Assembly (NCBI GenBank): GCA_028684405.1
Contig: JAQUGA010000028.1
Location: 1-16,832, forward strand
Direction of reading: 5' to 3'
DNA length: 16,832 nt
Origin: Bacteroidales bacterium
GTDB lineage: Bacteria > Bacteroidota > Bacteroidia > Bacteroidales > WCHB1-69
Shown: positions 13,577 to 16,832 of the stretch, piece by piece
How positions within the stretch are numbered: position 1 is the first letter of the stretch
Layout: every line of letters starts with the position of its first letter
Notes under the pieces: model-generated
The model's input: the letters and a program-made list of their open reading frames with translations, nothing else
Told to the model about the DNA's origin: nothing
The model's database searches: none
Translations under genes and position numbers: made by a program

Positions 13577-15418
13577 CTAATCGACCACATCTCTCAAATA
13601 ATCGCATACAAAAGCCTGCCGCTCGGGTGTATTTTTGCCCATATAATATTCTAAAATTTGCTTTATCGAAGTCTCTTTCTTTAAAATAACGGGTTCGAGT
13701 CGAATGTTTTTGCCAATGAAATTTACAAATTCATTGGGCGAAATTTCCCCAAGCCCCTTAAAACGAGTTATCTCCGCGCGACTTCCCAGTTGTGCCATCG
13801 CATTTATGCGTTCTTCTTCAGAATAGCAATAAATTGTTTTTTCTTTGTTCCGAATTCTAAAAAGCGGAGTTTGTAGAATATATACATGGCCACTTTTCAC
13901 CAAGTCAGGGAAAAACTGCAAGAAAAATGTCAATAATAAAAGTCGGATGTGCATCCCATCAACGTCGGCATCGGTAGCTATTACAACATTATTATAGCGA
14001 AGTCCATCCAAACCATCTTCGATGTTTAATGCCGTTTGTAAAAGATTAAACTCTTCGTTTTCATATACCGTTCGTTTGCTTTTACCATAGCTATTCAAAG
14101 GTTTACCTTTTAAGCTAAAAATAGCTTGAGTGTTGACATCACGAGATTTGGTAATTGAACCACTGGCAGAATCACCTTCGGTGATAAACAAAGTTGTTTC
14201 GAGTCGTCTTTCGTGATTTGAATCAAAATGCACCCGACAATCGCGAAGCTTGCTATTGTTTAAATTGGCTTTACGAGCACTCTCTTTTGCTAACTTTTTG
14301 ATGCCAGCAATCTCTTTTCGCTCTTTTTCGGATTCTAAAATCTTACGATTCAGATTTTCAGCAACCTCTGGATTCATATGTAGATAATTATCCAAAGTTC
14401 GGCTTACAATATCTCCTATATATGTTCTTATGCTTGCTCCTTTTCCATTGGGCTCCATGGTATTTGACCCCAACTTTGTTTTTGTTTGAGATTCAAAAAC
14501 AGGCTCCTGAATTCGGATGCTAATTGCGGCAACAATAGAGTTCCGAATGTCGGAAGGTTCAAAATCTTTTTTATAAAAATCTCGAATTGTTTTAATAAAG
14601 GCCTCTCTAAATGCTTGTTGGTGCGTTCCGCCTTGAGTTGTATGCTGTCCGTTGACAAAGGAATAATATTCTTCTCCATAATTTTTTGCCGAATGGGTAA
14701 ATGCAAATTCAAAATCAGCTTCGCCCAAATGAATAATGGGGTAAATGGTTTCGTTGTTGATATTATTATCCAATAAATCGTATAAACCATTTTTGGAAAC
14801 AAACTTTTTACCATTAAAATTGATGCTTAATCCTTTGTTGAGATAACAATAGTTTTGCACCATCTTTTCGATATAATCGAGGTAAAAATTATAATTGCCA
14901 AACATTTCGGCATCTGGAATAAACGTTACTAATGTTCCGGCTTGCTCATCAGAAGCCACTATGGGATGATCTTGAATAATTTTTCCACATTCAAACTCAG
15001 CCTTTTTGCACTTTCCTTCTCTAAACGATTCTACTCGAAAATAAGAAGAAAGAGCATTTACTGCTTTCGTTCCAACACCATTAAGTCCCACCGATTTTTG
15101 AAACACCTTAGAATCGTACTTCCCACCAGTATTCATTTTTGCAACGCAATCAATCACTTTCCCCAAGGGCATCCCACGGCCATAGTCGCGTACGCTCACT
15201 TTTTTCTCTTTTATCCGAACTTCTATACCTCTCCCATTTCCCATCAAAAACTCATCAATCGAGTTATCGATAATCTCTTTGATCAAAACATAAATCCCAT
15301 CGTCCTGCGAAGTTCCGTCTCCCAATTTCCCAATATACATACCAGGACGTAAACGTATATGTTCTTCCCAACTCAACGACCGGATGCTATCATCCGAATA
15401 TTTCTCTACTACATTCAT
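13577..15418 (-). CDS. parE: DNA topoisomerase IV subunit B (ParE-type)
   Basis: The 613-residue protein is the ATPase and TOPRIM subunit of a type IIA topoisomerase. The GHKL ATPase domain shows KEIIDNSIDEFLMG (E48, N52), RDYGRGMPLG (77-86) and SVGLNGVGTKAVNALS (109-124). The transducer has the conserved QTKTKLG (311-317). The TOPRIM domain has EGDSAS (414-419) and DADVDG (483-488), followed by RFKGLGE (552-558) at the C-terminal end. The length is short for GyrB, and the protein lacks the insertions common in GyrB; together with overall look this favours ParE, which decatenates chromosomes with ParC. ParC is not in the window on either side, so the pair is split or lies further off. The promoter box is at 15434-15441, giving a leader of about 10 nt. 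The ParE versus GyrB choice is the only doubt. Confidence 0.9.
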   Translation of the reverse strand: MNVVEKYSDDSIRSLSWEEHIRLRPGMYIGKLGDGTSQDDGIYVLIKEIIDNSIDEFLMGNGRGIEVRIKEKKVSVRDYGRGMPLGKVIDCVAKMNTGGKYDSKVFQKSVGLNGVGTKAVNALSSYFRVESFREGKCKKAEFECGKIIQDHPIVASDEQAGTLVTFIPDAEMFGNYNFYLDYIEKMVQNYCYLNKGLSINFNGKKFVSKNGLYDLLDNNINNETIYPIIHLGEADFEFAFTHSAKNYGEEYYSFVNGQHTTQGGTHQQAFREAFIKTIRDFYKKDFEPSDIRNSIVAAISIRIQEPVFESQTKTKLGSNTMEPNGKGASIRTYIGDIVSRTLDNYLHMNPEVAENLNRKILESEKERKEIAGIKKLAKESARKANLNNSKLRDCRVHFDSNHERRLETTLFITEGDSASGSITKSRDVNTQAIFSLKGKPLNSYGKSKRTVYENEEFNLLQTALNIEDGLDGLRYNNVVIATDADVDGMHIRLLLLTFFLQFFPDLVKSGHVYILQTPLFRIRNKEKTIYCYSEEERINAMAQLGSRAEITRFKGLGEISPNEFVNFIGKNIRLEPVILKKETSIKQILEYYMGKNTPERQAFVCDYLRDVVD

Positions 15419-15433
15419 TTTTTATATTTGCTA

Positions 15434-15441
15434 CAAAAGTA
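15434..15441 (-). promoter_or_regulatory. -7 box of the parE promoter
   Basis: The minus strand reads TACTTTTG, an exact TAnnTTTG match 15 nt before the parE ATG. The predicted leader is only about 10 nt. No TTG lies at the usual -33 distance. Confidence 0.5.
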
Positions 15442-15493
15442 ATCATTCTTATCTGTCTGTAGATTGGTATACAACTTATTTTTCAACCATTTT

Positions 15494-15595
15494 ATGTTGA
15501 AATTCCTAAAACCCAATTACTTTATATTATTATTGGCGGGTAAAATACAAATTTATTCGCAAGAAAAAGGAAAACACTCACTATTGCCTTTTTGA
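15494..15595 (+). pseudogene. Possible remnant of a secreted-protein gene (signal-peptide-like ORF)
   Basis: A 33-codon ORF starts MLKFLKPNYFILLLAGKIQI and continues into YSQEK. The basic start, leucine-rich core and SQEK after it are the usual plan of a Bacteroidota signal peptide, but the core is short and interrupted by GK. The frame ends at TGA 15593-15595. A neighbouring frame is open from 15510 to 15866 and would continue the protein if one base were lost or gained near 15580. No homologue is recognised and the resemblance may be chance. Confidence 0.2.
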
Positions 15596-15645
15596 ACAAG
15601 CTTTTTGTCTTTTTTCTTCATCGAATAGTTTTGATGTTCAAAAAG
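15588..15645. repeat. Perfect 10-bp inverted repeat, 38-nt spacer
   Basis: CTTTTTGAAC (15588-15597) is matched by GTTCAAAAAG (15636-15645). Neither strand has a T-run directly after the hairpin, so it is not a standard terminator. It lies about 77 nt upstream of the MFS promoter box and about 150 nt upstream of the parE box. Confidence 0.6.
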
Positions 15646-15721
15646 AGGTTTTACGGGATAGAAAAGATGAAAATAATGATAATGGAATGACAAAACGATT
15701 TTTCTATCATTGCAAAAACAG

Positions 15722-15729
15722 TACTTTTG
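15722..15729 (+). promoter_or_regulatory. -7 box of the MFS transporter promoter
   Basis: TACTTTTG matches TAnnTTTG exactly and ends 18 nt before the ATG at 15748, so the leader would be about 12 nt. The -33 region is weak. Confidence 0.5.
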
Positions 15730-15747
15730 TTTTTTTAAAAGAATTTA

Positions 15748-16832
15748 ATGAACTGGACAAAAAAACAAATATCAATATTAAGCATAGTGGCAATAACCTC
15801 ATTTATGGGGACATTTTTGATCTCTTCCATAAATATTGCTTTACCAGCCATCGAAAAGAGTTTTAGACTTAACGCAATCGAATTAAGTTGGGTGGTCACC
15901 TCTTTTTTACTTTCAACTGCAATTTTTTTACTTCCCGTTGGGAGATGGGGTGATTTAAGTGGAATTAGAAAACTTTTCAAAATTGGAGTTGTCATTTTTT
16001 CTTTGTCCTCGCTGATCTGTGGGCTTGCAGGAAGCGGTTTTTGGCTCATCATTTTTAGATTCATCCAAGGGATTGGTGCAGCTTTTACCAGCACTACAGG
16101 TCCTGCAATATTGGTTTCTTCATTTTTGCCAAAATATCGAGGGCGAGTATTGGGAATGTCGGTTGCCGCTGTTTATCTAGGACTTGCATTTGGTCCTTTT
16201 GTGGGAGGTTTTTTAACGCAATATTTGGGTTGGCGATCCATCTTTTTAATTTCGGCAGTCTTAGGAATGTTAACCGCAACCATTGCTTTTATTTTTCTGG
16301 GGAAAGACCAGACTGTTGACAATATAAATAAAAAAATCCATCTCAAAGGAACCCTATTTTACATCATTGGTCTGATTTGTTTGGTTTATGGCTCAGCCAA
16401 TATACCCGCTGCATGGGCATGGATAGGAATGACTGTTGGTGCTCTTTTTTTGGTTTTATTTTGGTTTGTAGAAACACGCTCATCGGCACCCGTAATTGAC
16501 ACAAAGCTTTTTAGCCAAAATCGACTTTTTGCATACTCAAATATTGCAGCACTCATTAATTATAGTGCCACATTTGCAATTGTTTTTCTACTTAGTCTTT
16601 TTCTTCAAAAAGTAAAAGGATTAAATCCCCGTGATGCGGGTCTTGTTTTGGTTGCTCAGCCCATAATAATGGCTGTCTTTTCGCCATTGGCAGGACGATT
16701 GTCCGACAAAATACAGGCCCGATATTTAACAACTGCCGGAATGGCAATGTGTTCCATCGGTCTTGTCGCATTTTATTTTGTTGGAGAAACGACGCCTATA
16801 TCCTTTATTGTGACAAATCTTATTTGGCTGGG
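15748..16832 (+). CDS. MFS transporter, DHA2-like drug efflux type (runs off right edge)
   Basis: An inner-membrane major facilitator; 361 codons are visible and the C-terminus is cut. It starts MNWTKKQISILSIVAITSFM. Transmembrane helix 1 leads to SSINIALPAIEKSF, a typical opening of proton-driven drug exporters. Motif A is GRWGDLSGIRKLF, after helix 2. RFIQGIGAAF is motif B, and YLGLAFGPFVGGFL with the following LGWRSIFLI is motif C, the antiporter motif. A second A-like loop, GRLSDKIQARYL, lies between later helices. At least eleven hydrophobic segments are visible, fitting a 14-helix DHA2 member better than a 12-helix one, though the end is not seen. The ATG at 15748 is the only start close to helix 1. 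No adaptor (HlyD-like) or regulator gene is in view, so the substrate is unknown. Confidence 0.9.
   Translation, partial: MNWTKKQISILSIVAITSFMGTFLISSINIALPAIEKSFRLNAIELSWVVTSFLLSTAIFLLPVGRWGDLSGIRKLFKIGVVIFSLSSLICGLAGSGFWLIIFRFIQGIGAAFTSTTGPAILVSSFLPKYRGRVLGMSVAAVYLGLAFGPFVGGFLTQYLGWRSIFLISAVLGMLTATIAFIFLGKDQTVDNINKKIHLKGTLFYIIGLICLVYGSANIPAAWAWIGMTVGALFLVLFWFVETRSSAPVIDTKLFSQNRLFAYSNIAALINYSATFAIVFLLSLFLQKVKGLNPRDAGLVLVAQPIIMAVFSPLAGRLSDKIQARYLTTAGMAMCSIGLVAFYFVGETTPISFIVTNLIWL

Larger units (their letters stand above)
15419..15747. other. 329-nt divergent intergenic region between parE and the MFS gene
   Basis: The region holds the parE promoter box (15434-15441, minus), the MFS promoter box (15722-15729, plus), a perfect 10-bp inverted repeat (15588-15597 with 15636-15645) and a short signal-peptide-like ORF (15494-15595). 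No RNA gene or complete gene was found. One reading frame is open from 15510 to 15866 across the region and into the transporter gene, but it has no credible start. Confidence 0.55.

Noticed and set aside
15735..16279. Two minus-strand open frames opposite the MFS gene
   Set aside because: They mirror the transporter, have no recognisable domain, and the plus-strand frame has continuous membrane-protein motifs.
1..16832. CRISPR array, insertion sequence, prophage or integron
   Set aside because: No regularly spaced repeats, transposase or integrase genes or phage structural genes were found. The structured element at 13379-13555 has no flanking target duplication.

Overview
The window reads as chromosomal DNA from a low-GC member of the Bacteroidota, probably a Bacteroidales/Marinilabiliales-type organism. 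Three things support this. The genes include an RprX/RprY-type two-component pair and a short acidic DUF2795 protein of a type typical of this phylum. Eight intergenic regions carry an exact TAnnTTTG box, the -7 element of Bacteroidota sigma-ABfr promoters. Start codons are preceded by A/T-rich leaders with poor Shine-Dalgarno sequences. Almost all genes are housekeeping genes, and all but two lie on the minus strand.

Layout in coordinate order (most genes are transcribed right to left). 1-1086: N-terminal 362 codons of secA, cut by the window edge. 1206-1427: small DUF2795 protein with its own promoter and a strong terminator. 1661-2230: PduO-type cob(I)alamin adenosyltransferase. 2369-3921: an O-methyltransferase-like gene followed 5 nt later by a MacB/LolD-type ABC ATPase with no permease next to it. 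4009-6283: sensor kinase and OmpR-type regulator separated by one base and closed by a textbook terminator. 6345-9725: gpsA, dnaJ, grpE and smpB, a block for glycerol-3-phosphate/phospholipid synthesis, protein folding and ribosome rescue. 9932-12111: a three-gene operon of a uridine-phosphorylase-like enzyme, a divergent SirB1/transglutaminase-like protein and a small protein with a phage-type motif. 12416-13303 (+): a two-domain universal stress protein. 13577-15418: parE, the ATPase/TOPRIM subunit of topoisomerase IV. 15748-16832 (+): an MFS drug-efflux-type transporter cut by the right edge.

The protein-coding content is largely conventional. The least explained part is the gap between the convergent usp and parE genes. 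It is richer in G+C than its surroundings, and residues 13379-13555 fold on paper into a nested multi-helix structure (an outer closing stem, a 9-bp stem with one G-U pair, an inner branched arm and a perfect 10-bp hairpin). It is a candidate structured RNA that I cannot assign to a known family. A second non-coding region, between parE and the transporter, contains a perfect 10-bp inverted repeat and a short ORF resembling a truncated signal peptide. No rRNA, tRNA, CRISPR array, complete insertion sequence or prophage was seen.
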